A stretch of 64,000 nt of DNA, taken from contig CAYWQX010000007.1 in NCBI GenBank assembly GCA_964460985.1, positions 20,949 to 84,948 of the forward strand. The letters are read 5' to 3'. The notes under the pieces were generated by a model that had not been told where the DNA came from, did not search any database, and worked only from the letters and a program-made list of their open reading frames with translations. Source of the DNA: CAZABG01 sp964460985 (GTDB lineage Bacteria > Chlamydiota > Chlamydiia > Chlamydiales > Parachlamydiaceae). The translations under genes were made by a program, and so were the position numbers. The stretch's first letter is position 1. Each line of letters starts with the position of its first letter. Shown here piece after piece: positions 53,080 to 61,080 of this stretch.

Positions 53080-54204
53080 TTACTTTAATGCTTCAAGACC
53101 CGGCAGCGTACCTTGTTCAATGAATTCAATAGAGGCTCCGCCTCCGGTCGATAAGTGGTCGAAGGAAGAGGCCAAACCGGCTGCTTGTATAGCTGCGACC
53201 GAATCGCCGCCTCCCACGACTTTAAGTGCTTTCATCGAAGAGAGTCTAGAGGCGAGCCCATCGGTCCCTTGATTAAAGGGAGGTGACTCAAAGACGCCCA
53301 TTGGCCCATTCCAAAAAATTGTTTTACAATTTTGCAGCTGAACCGCAAAGAGATCAACCGTTTTAGGTCCTATATCCATCCCTTTCCAACCGGCAGGTAT
53401 TTGATTTTCAAACGTTTTAATCTCATCCCCTTTCTGACAAACATGATCGACCGGCAAAAGAATATTTGAGTTAAGGAGCTTTTTGGCCGTTTCGACCAAA
53501 TCGGGTTCAAACAAAGAATCCCCGATCTCTTTACCTTCCGCTCTCATAAAAGTGTAGGCCATAGCTCCGCCGATCAAGATTTTATCCGCTTTGGTTTGAA
53601 GCGCTTTTAGAACCCCTAACTTGGAAGATACTTTAGCGCCTCCGATCACCGCATAAAAGGGGCGTTTCGGATTTAACAAACTATCACCTAGGTATTTAAC
53701 CTCTTTTAATAAAAGAAAGCCGGCAGCGGACTTACCTTTAAGAATTTTGGGAACTTCGGTAATGGAGCTATGGGCTCGATGCGCTGAACCGAAGGCATCA
53801 TCCACGTAGAGATCCGCTAAGGAGGCGAGCCTTTTGGCGAACTCAGGATCTTTATCCGGTTTTTCCTCTGCAGGATTGAAGCGGAGATTTTCTAACAGGG
53901 TAATTTTTGCCGGTTTATAGTGTTCAAGATCAGTAAACTGAACCGGCTCTTTAAGGAGCTCAGACAATTTATCTGCAACCGGCATTAAGCTAAATTCCTT
54001 TTCACGATCCTTCGGGCGCCCAAGATGGCTTATCAAAATAAGAGAGCCCCCTTGATCCAATACATACTTGATAGAAGGGAGAGCTGCTTCAATGCGGGTC
54101 GTGTCCACAACCTGCCCCTCTTTAATCGGGACGTTGAAATCAACCCGCATCAAGACTCTTTTTCCCTTGATAGGCAATTCAGTGATCGGAAGAATGGCGT
54201 TCAT
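53080..54204 (-). CDS. pgk: Phosphoglycerate kinase
   Basis: This glycolytic ATP-generating step interconverts 1,3-bisphosphoglycerate and 3-phosphoglycerate. At 374 residues it is compact (usually ~390-400). The signature RVDFNVP is near 20, the SHLGRP substrate motif near 59, NPKRPFYAVIGGAKVSSKLG near 177, and the nucleotide-loop GGGDSVAA with HLSTGGGASIEF near 331-358. The start ATG overlaps the ATG of divergent pdxH (CATG). Its RBS on the minus strand is AAGGTGAG. Function is certain from these motifs. Confidence 0.97.
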   Translation of the reverse strand: MNAILPITELPIKGKRVLMRVDFNVPIKEGQVVDTTRIEAALPSIKYVLDQGGSLILISHLGRPKDREKEFSLMPVADKLSELLKEPVQFTDLEHYKPAKITLLENLRFNPAEEKPDKDPEFAKRLASLADLYVDDAFGSAHRAHSSITEVPKILKGKSAAGFLLLKEVKYLGDSLLNPKRPFYAVIGGAKVSSKLGVLKALQTKADKILIGGAMAYTFMRAEGKEIGDSLFEPDLVETAKKLLNSNILLPVDHVCQKGDEIKTFENQIPAGWKGMDIGPKTVDLFAVQLQNCKTIFWNGPMGVFESPPFNQGTDGLASRLSSMKALKVVGGGDSVAAIQAAGLASSFDHLSTGGGASIEFIEQGTLPGLEALK

Positions 54205-54835
54205 GGAAATCTCTCACCTTCGTCGTGAATATTTGAATTTAAGCTTAAGTCGAAAAGATCTTTTAGACAATCCTTATGATCAATTTCGCGCATGGTTTTT
54301 AGAAGCTCAAGCTGCCGGCATTTTAGAGCCTAACGCTATGCAGCTTGCAACAACAGACTCTATAAAGCCCTCTATCAGAACCGTTCTTTTGAAAGGCGTT
54401 GAAGACAACGGCTTTGTCTTTTTTACGAACTATCAAAGCCGAAAAGCGATGGATCTCAAGAAAAACCGCCACGCCAGCATCTTGTTCTTGTATAAAGAAA
54501 TGGAGCGGCAAATAACAATTGAGGGATCGGTAGAAAAAATATCTCACGAGGAGTCTGAAGCTTATTTTTCTTCAAGACCCAGATCAAGTCAAATAGGGGC
54601 ATGGGCCTCTTCGCAAGGGCATGTTCTCAAGTCAAGAGAAGAGCTTGAAGCGAAGTACAAAGAACTTGAAGAGCGCTATCTTGGGAAAAAGATCCCTAAA
54701 CCCGATTATTGGGGGGGATATAAGCTGTTGCCTGAGCGTTTTGAGTTTTGGCAAGGGCGCCCTTTTAGACTGCACGACCGCTTTCAATATACCCAAGACA
54801 AAGACGGCTGGACCATTGATAGATTGTATCCATAG
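54203..54835 (+). CDS. pdxH: Pyridoxamine 5'-phosphate oxidase
   Basis: It makes pyridoxal 5'-phosphate, the cofactor of aminotransferases, using FMN. The 210 residues from the ATG at 54203 contain NPYDQFRAWFLEAQ near 23, the FMN-binding RTVLLKG near 56-62, NYQSRKAMDL near 71-80, the PRSSQIGAWAS segment near 125, and a C-terminal PxRFEFWQGRPFRLHDR near 177-194. The start overlaps the pgk start on the other strand. An in-frame start further upstream would run through pgk and is rejected; an ATG at 54194 (MAFM) is also possible. It is convergent with dnaQ. Confidence 0.95.
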   Translation: MEISHLRREYLNLSLSRKDLLDNPYDQFRAWFLEAQAAGILEPNAMQLATTDSIKPSIRTVLLKGVEDNGFVFFTNYQSRKAMDLKKNRHASILFLYKEMERQITIEGSVEKISHEESEAYFSSRPRSSQIGAWASSQGHVLKSREELEAKYKELEERYLGKKIPKPDYWGGYKLLPERFEFWQGRPFRLHDRFQYTQDKDGWTIDRLYP

Positions 54836-54858
54836 TTTTAGCCAAGCTATGGCTTTTT
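54830..54858 (+). terminator. Probable terminator after pdxH
   Basis: The stem CCATAG / CTATGG (54830-54835 and 54847-54852) begins within the pdxH stop and is followed by C and five Ts. It is a short stem, so a weak call. Confidence 0.45.
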
Positions 54859-55606
54859 ACAGTTCGCTGAAGGGGTTTGCAGCCTGGGTAAAAAGACCGC
54901 CTCTCTTTCTGCGATTGATTTCACTGCGAAGAGAGAACAGAAGATCCTCATCGTAATCATTTCGAGCGGCCCATTTCAAGTAATCTAAAGGAAGATCCTT
55001 AATCAAGCGTCCTTTATGTTTACCCAGGGGCATTGTTTTCATAAGAATAGGTTTTTCAAGCGTTTTAAGAATATCTTTCACGCTCTGAAATTTTGTAGAA
55101 AGGAAACGAAAAACTTCCCGATTGACGATCACATCGCTCATGGCGCGGTGAGCTCCCTCCTCGGGGATGTTAAAATGCTTTCTAAGCTGCTCAAGCGAAT
55201 TGATGGGACTTTCTCCATAGAGCCTTGCAAGCCTTAAAGTGTCGATCTGCTTATTGTTACGAAGGGTTTGATTGATTCCGGCTTTCTGCGCGCACTCCAC
55301 GATGCACTCTACATCAAATTTAATGCCGTGACCCACAATCGGATGATTTCCGATCATTTTGATAAGATCTGGAACCACTTCAAAAAGCTTAGGCTTTCCC
55401 TTCACCATTTCATCGGTGATATTATGAATTTCGGTTGAAGAGGCAGGAATTGGAATTTCCGGGTCGATAAGGGTTTCAAAGGAGTCCAGGACCTCCTTGA
55501 TCGTAAATTTCATTACAGCCACTTCAATCACTTTATCGACTTTAGCATCAAGCCCCGTCGTTTCGCAGTCCATGCAGATAAAAATTTCTTCGTCGAGTCT
55601 TCTCAT
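54857..55606 (-). CDS. dnaQ: DnaQ-like 3'-5' exonuclease with C-terminal DUF3820
   Basis: This DEDDh-family exonuclease is of the DNA polymerase III epsilon type. The motifs are D13-x-E (ICMDCETTGLD near 10-20), VGHGIKFDVECIV near 91-103, and HRAMSDV near 151-157 with the catalytic His and Asp. Residues ~190-249 form a DUF3820 domain (MPLGKHKGRLIKDLPLDYLKW). A second domain like this is known in some bacterial exonucleases. The gene's start overlaps the engB stop by four bases. In C. trachomatis the dnaQ-yjeE-CT538 order is CT536-CT538 as I recall, so this is probably dnaQ_2. Confidence 0.9.
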   Translation of the reverse strand: MRRLDEEIFICMDCETTGLDAKVDKVIEVAVMKFTIKEVLDSFETLIDPEIPIPASSTEIHNITDEMVKGKPKLFEVVPDLIKMIGNHPIVGHGIKFDVECIVECAQKAGINQTLRNNKQIDTLRLARLYGESPINSLEQLRKHFNIPEEGAHRAMSDVIVNREVFRFLSTKFQSVKDILKTLEKPILMKTMPLGKHKGRLIKDLPLDYLKWAARNDYDEDLLFSLRSEINRRKRGGLFTQAANPFSEL

Positions 55607-56166
55607 AATATGTCCGTAATCAATGAAATAAGCTTTTCACGTGGTTTTGTATGGTCAACACGGTAGCTTAAAATAGGTAAAGGTTTAAAGGCATCCGTCA
55701 ATAACTTAGTTTGATGGTGAAGCTCGCTCTGATTGAGCTTATCCGTCTTGGTTAAAATAACTACGATCGGTTTTCCTGCACTTTGTGCGTATTTTAGCAT
55801 GGCAAAATCTTCATCGTCAGGAACTCTTCTACTATCAATTAAAAGAAGAACGAGCTTTAACGATTTTCTTGTCTGGAAATATCCTTCGATCATAGGGCCC
55901 CACTCCTCACGGATTTTTTGAGGCACTTTGGCATATCCATAGCCGGGTAAATCGACAAAGCTGAAACTTTCGGTTTCGAAAAAATTAATAAGCTGGGTTT
56001 TTCCGGGGGTGGCAGATGTTTTGACGAGTCCCTTTGTTTGGAAAAGATGATTTAAAAGGCTCGACTTTCCCACGTTGGATCTTCCTACCACAGCGATCTC
56101 TTTTTTTACTTCTGGAGGAAAATCTTTGGACTTGACGGCACTTTTAATGAACTTAGCTTTTTTCAT
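55603..56166 (-). CDS. engB: Ribosome biogenesis GTPase EngB/YsxC
   Basis: An essential small GTPase for large ribosomal subunit maturation. The 187 residues contain G1 GRSNVGKSS near 28-36, G2 TSATPGKTQLINFF near 52, G3 DLPGYGYAKV near 73, and G4 TKTDKL near 139. Length and motifs are standard. It overlaps dnaQ and tsaE by four bases each, so the cluster is translationally coupled. Confidence 0.97.
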   Translation of the reverse strand: MKKAKFIKSAVKSKDFPPEVKKEIAVVGRSNVGKSSLLNHLFQTKGLVKTSATPGKTQLINFFETESFSFVDLPGYGYAKVPQKIREEWGPMIEGYFQTRKSLKLVLLLIDSRRVPDDEDFAMLKYAQSAGKPIVVILTKTDKLNQSELHHQTKLLTDAFKPLPILSYRVDHTKPREKLISLITDIL

Positions 56167-56576
56167 GGTAAAAGAACCTCAATATCCCTTCCCTCGGAGA
56201 GATGGGTGATGGTAATTTTTATGACATCTTGAGGGAGTATATCCGCAATTTTTTCAGACCATTCGATACACTTAAGCCCAGGAGAAAAAAGATATTCATC
56301 AAATCCCATGCTTAAAAACTCATCAGAGCCTTTCAAACGATATAGATCAAAATGGTAGGTCGGTTTTTGCCCTTCATAAATGTTCATGTAGACAAAAGTT
56401 GGGCTGGAAACTTTTGATTTATCTACTCCCCTGCCCTCCATTAGCCCTTTGATGAAGGTCGTTTTACCGGCTCCAAGATCTCCGAAAAAACAGAGAATCG
56501 CATCCTCAGGAAACTTATTCGCCCACTCGGACCCGAGCTTTATCATCTCTTCGGCACTTGGGGCGAAAAATCTCAC
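56163..56576 (-). CDS. tsaE: tRNA threonylcarbamoyladenosine biosynthesis ATPase TsaE
   Basis: TsaE is the ATPase partner of TsaB/TsaD in making t6A37 in ANN-decoding tRNAs. In 137 residues it has Walker A GDLGAGKTTFIKG near 32-44, SSPTFVYMN near 57, YHFDLYRL near 74-81, and the FSPGLKCIEWSEK segment near 97. Length is normal for YjeE. It sits between engB and the DUF2709 gene with four-base overlaps. Confidence 0.95.
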   Translation of the reverse strand: MRFFAPSAEEMIKLGSEWANKFPEDAILCFFGDLGAGKTTFIKGLMEGRGVDKSKVSSPTFVYMNIYEGQKPTYHFDLYRLKGSDEFLSMGFDEYLFSPGLKCIEWSEKIADILPQDVIKITITHLSEGRDIEVLLP

Positions 56577-57301
56577 TCAGATTCAACCCAAGTATTGACA
56601 TAAGGTTCAAATTCGGGGATTTCAGCCATCGCTTCCACCATTGATGCAATTTTGTCTTCGACAAGGTATTTTTGGATAAACTCGAGGAAGCTTGATTCGA
56701 TCGTGAATTTATTCTGCCCTTGAACCTCATTCAAAGAGACCGGCTTCAAATAATTCTTTTTAAAATCTTCGACAACCGATTGCTTAGAATTAAAGAGCTT
56801 TCCATTTAAAACCGAAGAGAACACCACTTTCTTGATCGCTTCTTTCGGCTTCGTTTTTGGAATGTAGCTTGCAATCACCTCAGGGTCTTCGGATACAAAA
56901 AATCTCTTGGACTTCAAGCCTCCTACCCTTTCGTTATTTTCAGGGCATTTTGCCACATGATCATAGATTGCATCTTGAGGGTTTGGGTGAGTGTTGTCTC
57001 CAAATACTTTACCGGAAAAGGGGCAAATGTAGACTTTTTTGGTCTGATCATTCACTGCCTGCGGACTAAACGTTATTTTAATCTCGGCTTCGTGCCATAG
57101 CTTCCCTTCGTTTTCCAAGTGCTTAACCGCATCGTCGCTGCTCTGGAATATCATTTTGTCCCGAGGGAACAAGACGGGCTGCAAGTTAAATTTTTTTTCT
57201 ATAAAAAAGAGGTATGTTTGAACAAGCTCCGCCATCGGATTTTCGACTAAATACTCTTTCAATACTTGTTTTAACTGGTCGTTTATGACTGTTTTTGTCA
57301 T
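56573..57301 (-). CDS. DUF2709 chlamydial protein (CT538-type)
   Basis: This 242-residue protein is not assigned a function; I recognise it as the DUF2709 family, otherwise restricted to Chlamydiae, from memory of the CT538 neighbourhood (dnaQ-tsaE-CT538). It has a C-P-F-S-G segment near 93 and an H-V-A-K-C-P near 115, so a C-His-Cys zinc-ribbon-like site is conceivable. A helical C-terminal region ends at residue 242. There is no membrane segment. It is the first gene of the run, with 130 bp of intergenic DNA behind it. Confidence 0.8.
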   Translation of the reverse strand: MTKTVINDQLKQVLKEYLVENPMAELVQTYLFFIEKKFNLQPVLFPRDKMIFQSSDDAVKHLENEGKLWHEAEIKITFSPQAVNDQTKKVYICPFSGKVFGDNTHPNPQDAIYDHVAKCPENNERVGGLKSKRFFVSEDPEVIASYIPKTKPKEAIKKVVFSSVLNGKLFNSKQSVVEDFKKNYLKPVSLNEVQGQNKFTIESSFLEFIQKYLVEDKIASMVEAMAEIPEFEPYVNTWVESE

Positions 57302-57431
57302 TGAGCCCTCAAAAAATTTTAACGGAAATTGAAAGCTTATAAGGTAGTAAGCTAATAATCAAGAGAATTATGCGGATCATAAGCACTTAAGGCGGCATTC
57401 ATCCACGCAGACTGAACTTGCAGGGAGACCT

Positions 57432-58187
57432 TTAGAAGGACTTCGCTTGCGAAACAATTTTTTGAAAAACTTCAAACTCCCTGAAATTCAACTGTAAATC
57501 TTTTTCTAAAATAGCTTTTTCAGGATTTTCCGAGACTTCCACCATGTAGCCGTTAAAAGAATACTTTTCTGACTCATTTAAAACGTCATATATTTTATCT
57601 CTATTACTTGCGATGTGGGAAACATCGATGATCATCGGGATTTTCATTTTTTGCTGCATGACTTGAGCGAGCGGAAAATCGGCAACATTTTGCGCTTGCA
57701 TCATAAATCCCCTGTGGCAGGCCATCAACCGGCTCTTTGGAAAACCTGCTTCTAATATATGTTCGTAAATCCCATACCAATGTTTAGGGTCAACCCACAT
57801 CTGGTTCTTAAACATGAGCTCAATCGTAGAGTCTGAAATGATTTTGACTATTCTTCTCAATTCAAAATGATTTTGATTTCTTGATCCTATCCAAACAAGC
57901 ATACGATCATTCTGTCCAAATTTCCTCATCACATCGACAAGCATTTGAGCCTGAATGGAGGAAAAAACTTCTGTCGCCGGAACAAGCCCTTGCCTTAAGC
58001 ACTCTTCCACTAAAAATGGAATTTCAAAAAAACCAATCCCGTCCCAGCCGGGGTTTGACCTTGGCTTCCATAAAGGAGCTCTAAAATAGTCTACTCCTTG
58101 GTCCTTTAGAAACTGAGTACAAATAACAATTTGAGTTTTTGACTCGAAAGAGGAGGGTCCCGCAATGATTATTTTTTTATCGACCAT
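57432..58187 (-). CDS. DAHP/KDOP synthase-superfamily aldolase, probable AroG-type
   Basis: This 251-residue TIM-barrel protein resembles type I-beta 3-deoxy-7-phosphoheptulonate synthases, which start the shikimate pathway. Motifs are IIIAGPSSFES near 6-16, FRAPLWKPRSNPG near 35-47, ATEVFS near 71 (metal/PEP binding), and the KNQMWVDPKHW segment near 127. The canonical K-P-R-T-S reads K-P-R-S-N. The C-terminus has the family's H-x-x-S-N-R-D-K near 192, PMIIDVSHIAS being typical of DAHP synthases. The small size and lack of a regulatory domain suggest no allosteric control. Alternatively a different 2-keto-3-deoxy aldolase. Confidence 0.66.
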   Translation of the reverse strand: MVDKKIIIAGPSSFESKTQIVICTQFLKDQGVDYFRAPLWKPRSNPGWDGIGFFEIPFLVEECLRQGLVPATEVFSSIQAQMLVDVMRKFGQNDRMLVWIGSRNQNHFELRRIVKIISDSTIELMFKNQMWVDPKHWYGIYEHILEAGFPKSRLMACHRGFMMQAQNVADFPLAQVMQQKMKIPMIIDVSHIASNRDKIYDVLNESEKYSFNGYMVEVSENPEKAILEKDLQLNFREFEVFQKIVSQAKSF

Positions 58188-58341
58188 GAAAGATCTCCCC
58201 TAGGGTTACCTCTATTATATAGCATTTCATTATTCTCATCTTAGTCGCTTAAGCTCTGAGACTTTAAGCGCCTCTTTGCTTTCGGTTAAGACAATTTTCC
58301 CTTTATTTGTAACTCTTAAACCAGATATCTTGTTAAAGCCT

Positions 58342-60066
58342 ATGACACAGTTAATCCACCTTCTCCAAGACCGTTTTAAAGAAGCCGCTCAAAAAAGCTA
58401 TCCTGACTTTCAAGGTCCGATTGAAATCACTGAAAGCACCCAGGAAAAATTTGGTCATTATCAGTTCAATTCGAGCATGAAAATCGCCAAAGCTTTGGGC
58501 AAAAATCCAAGAGAAGTCGCTAAATCCATTTTAGATCATCTGGACAAAGCCGGATTTGCTAAAGTCGAGATTGCGGGGCCTGGATTCATCAACATTTTTT
58601 TAGAACCCGCTTTGATCAGTGAAAAAGTAGAGCGGATGGAAAAAGGGTTTGACCTTGAACCTCGCAGACCGGAAAGGGTCATCGTTGAATTTTCCTCCCC
58701 TAATACTGCCAAAGAGCTCCATGTAGGCCATCTTCGATCAACTATCATTGGAGATAGCATCGCCCGTTTATTTGAATTTCTCGGGCATGAAGTCATCCGG
58801 CTTAATCATATAGGCGATTGGGGCACTCAATTCGGGATGTTGATTGCCTACATGAAAGAAAACCATCCTGAGATTGTGCAAGGACAAGCTAAAACCGATC
58901 TTCCTCACTTGATGGGCTGGTATAAACAGGCTAAACTAAAATTTGATGCAGATCCTGAGTTTAAAAAGCGCTCACAGCTTGAAGTTGTCCATTTACAATC
59001 AGGCAATCAAGAGGCGTTAAAAGTCTGGGAGACTATTTGTGATATCTCCCGTAAAGGCTATCAGGAAATTTACGATCTTCTCGATATAAAAATAGAAGAG
59101 CGGGGCGAGTCTTTTTACAATCCTATGCTGAAAGATGTGGTCGATCAGCTCGAAAAAAAAGGTTTAATCACCGTTTCGGATGGGGCCAAGTGCCTATTTG
59201 TGGAAGGCTACAAAAATCGCGAGGGCGATCCTCTCCCCCTGATGGTTCAAAAATCAGACGGCGGCTACAACTATGATACAACCGATATGGCAGCCATCAG
59301 ACATCGCACTGAAACGGTGAAAGCCGATCGTATCATATATGTCACCGATCTAGGACAGCAGCAGCATTTCCATATGGTGTTTAAGGCGGCCGAAATGGCC
59401 AAGTGGCTCGACCCTGCCATAACACGTGTAGACCATGTCGGCTTTGGCTTGGTTCTAGGGCCTGACGGCAAAAAATTTAAAACTCGTTCCGGCGATACTG
59501 AAAAGCTCATCGATCTTCTTTTTGCAGGGATTGAGGAGGCCGACAAAATCTTGAAAAACAGATCGCCTGAAATGCAGGAGGATGAAAGACACCTTCTCGC
59601 CAAAGCGCTCGGACTGTCTGCGATTAAATATTCTGATCTCTCTTCTCACCGTACATCCGATTACACATTTTCCTATGATAAAATGCTCCGTTTCGAAGGG
59701 AACACAGCCGCCTTCCTAATGTATTCGTATGTCCGCATTCTGGGCATTAAACGGAAAATTGGCCCCCGGGCGGAGGAGATTCTAAAAAGAGCTCGCATTC
59801 AATTAGATCATCCGTCGGAAATTGCTCTGGGCTTGCACCTCGCTCGCTTCGAAGAGACGCTCGATGTGTTCGAAAATGATCTTTTGCCCAATAGGCTGAC
59901 CGACTACCTGTACCAACTCGCGGAAAAGTTTAATGCCTTTTTTAGAGATTGCAGAGTGGAAGGGGCTCCTGAAGAGGCAAGCCGCTTAAAATTGGCGGAG
60001 ATATCCTCTCAGGTCATGAAAGCCGGTTTTAACATTTTAGGCCTCACTGTCGTCGACAAGATGTAG
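58342..60066 (+). CDS. argS: Arginyl-tRNA synthetase
   Basis: A class I synthetase for tRNA-Arg, 574 residues from the ATG at 58342; the frame is open to an earlier start at 58276, but that part looks unlike the family. The N-terminal Arg-tRNA additional domain is followed by the HIGH region VGHLRSTIIGDS near 129-140. The KMSK-like region (GPDGKKFKTRSGD near 373) lacks a standard KMSKS, as in many ArgRS. The C-terminal DALR domain runs ~460-574. In C. trachomatis argS and murA are neighbours (CT454, CT455); here an EpmB-like gene lies between. Confidence 0.96.
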   Translation: MTQLIHLLQDRFKEAAQKSYPDFQGPIEITESTQEKFGHYQFNSSMKIAKALGKNPREVAKSILDHLDKAGFAKVEIAGPGFINIFLEPALISEKVERMEKGFDLEPRRPERVIVEFSSPNTAKELHVGHLRSTIIGDSIARLFEFLGHEVIRLNHIGDWGTQFGMLIAYMKENHPEIVQGQAKTDLPHLMGWYKQAKLKFDADPEFKKRSQLEVVHLQSGNQEALKVWETICDISRKGYQEIYDLLDIKIEERGESFYNPMLKDVVDQLEKKGLITVSDGAKCLFVEGYKNREGDPLPLMVQKSDGGYNYDTTDMAAIRHRTETVKADRIIYVTDLGQQQHFHMVFKAAEMAKWLDPAITRVDHVGFGLVLGPDGKKFKTRSGDTEKLIDLLFAGIEEADKILKNRSPEMQEDERHLLAKALGLSAIKYSDLSSHRTSDYTFSYDKMLRFEGNTAAFLMYSYVRILGIKRKIGPRAEEILKRARIQLDHPSEIALGLHLARFEETLDVFENDLLPNRLTDYLYQLAEKFNAFFRDCRVEGAPEEASRLKLAEISSQVMKAGFNILGLTVVDKM

Positions 60067-60079
60067 AAAAAGTAAACTT

Positions 60080-61036
60080 TTAGATTAACGGGGTTTTTCG
60101 TGATCTGTGAGGGATTTCCTTCACATATTTGGGTATCATGAACCCTGACAACCTATTGGATAGCTCCTCTACCAACTGAACTCCCCTTTGTGGGTCCACC
60201 TCAAAATGCTTGGCCCCCTCCACACGATCTAACTGGTGAAGATAATAAGGTTGAATCCCGTTGTTGGAGAGGCTACGAGAAAGCTCTTCAAGCGTTTCTA
60301 GAGTGTCATTCACCCCTTTTAAAAGAACACTCTGATTCAAAACAGGAATGCCAAGCTTTTGGAGAGACTTGAGGGCTGAAAGCACATCTTCATCTAGTTC
60401 AGAAGGATGATTGCAATGTATGACAAACCAAATTTGTTTATGAGAATTCTTAAGAATATCTAAAAATTCCTCATCTATTCTTTCCGGTATGCCTATCGGA
60501 AAGCGTGTATGGAAACGAATCCTTTTTAAGTGTTCTATTGAATTTAAATCATTGAAAAGCGCCTTTAATCTCTCATTAGGAAGAGAGAGGGGATCTCCTC
60601 CGCTTAAGATGACCTCTTCTAAAGACGCATCTTGCCTAAGCCGCTCTATTTCAGGAGCGAAATCTTTTCTATCGGTTTCGTACGGAAAAGCCCTTCTAAA
60701 ACAGTATCTGCAATGCATAGCGCAAGCAGATGTTGTAATGATGAGCGAGCGCGTGGGATATTTTGAAAGAAGCTTTCCCTCCTGTTTGAAAGAGGATTCA
60801 GCTAAAGGATCTTTAATAAAAGAGGGATCGGCTTCATTTTCTTCCATTAAAGGGACAAACTGACGGAAAATAGGATCGTTTAAATTATTTTTTTGAATCT
60901 TGGCAGCGAGCCTTAAGGGAAGATTTAAGACAAAATTTGAATGGGTCAGCTTTTTCCGATTTTCTAAAGAAAGCTCCAGAAAATCGGACAACTTATTCAA
61001 GTTAGTAAAATTAGATTTAAGGATACTTTTCCACAT
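60080..61036 (-). CDS. epmB: EpmB/KamA-like radical SAM lysine 2,3-aminomutase
   Basis: It belongs to the lysine-2,3-aminomutase family and matches EpmB (YjeK), which makes (R)-beta-lysine for elongation factor P modification. The 318 residues have the Fe-S/SAM motif C-x3-C-x2-C in CAMHCRYCFRR near 106-116, SGGDPLSL near 145-152 (GGDP is conserved), and the C-terminal PLP-lysine motif region GGIQ-like segments lacking the extension of true KamA. The length fits EpmB rather than the ~415-residue KamA. No efp or epmA is in this window. It is convergent with argS 13 bp away. Confidence 0.85.
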   Translation of the reverse strand: MWKSILKSNFTNLNKLSDFLELSLENRKKLTHSNFVLNLPLRLAAKIQKNNLNDPIFRQFVPLMEENEADPSFIKDPLAESSFKQEGKLLSKYPTRSLIITTSACAMHCRYCFRRAFPYETDRKDFAPEIERLRQDASLEEVILSGGDPLSLPNERLKALFNDLNSIEHLKRIRFHTRFPIGIPERIDEEFLDILKNSHKQIWFVIHCNHPSELDEDVLSALKSLQKLGIPVLNQSVLLKGVNDTLETLEELSRSLSNNGIQPYYLHQLDRVEGAKHFEVDPQRGVQLVEELSNRLSGFMIPKYVKEIPHRSRKTPLI

Positions 61037-61080
61037 GGATTTAGAAAAGTATAGTTAAAGAGTTAATTTAATTAAACTCT

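Noticed and set aside
54068..54202. N-terminal extension of pdxH
   Set aside because: It lies wholly inside pgk on the other strand and is not part of the PNPOx family; 54203 fits family length and motifs.
57302..57431. tRNA or small RNA gene in the gap between the DUF2709 gene and the DAHP-like gene
   Set aside because: I looked for a cloverleaf and a T-loop GGTTCGA-type sequence and found none; the stretch looks like ordinary leader DNA.
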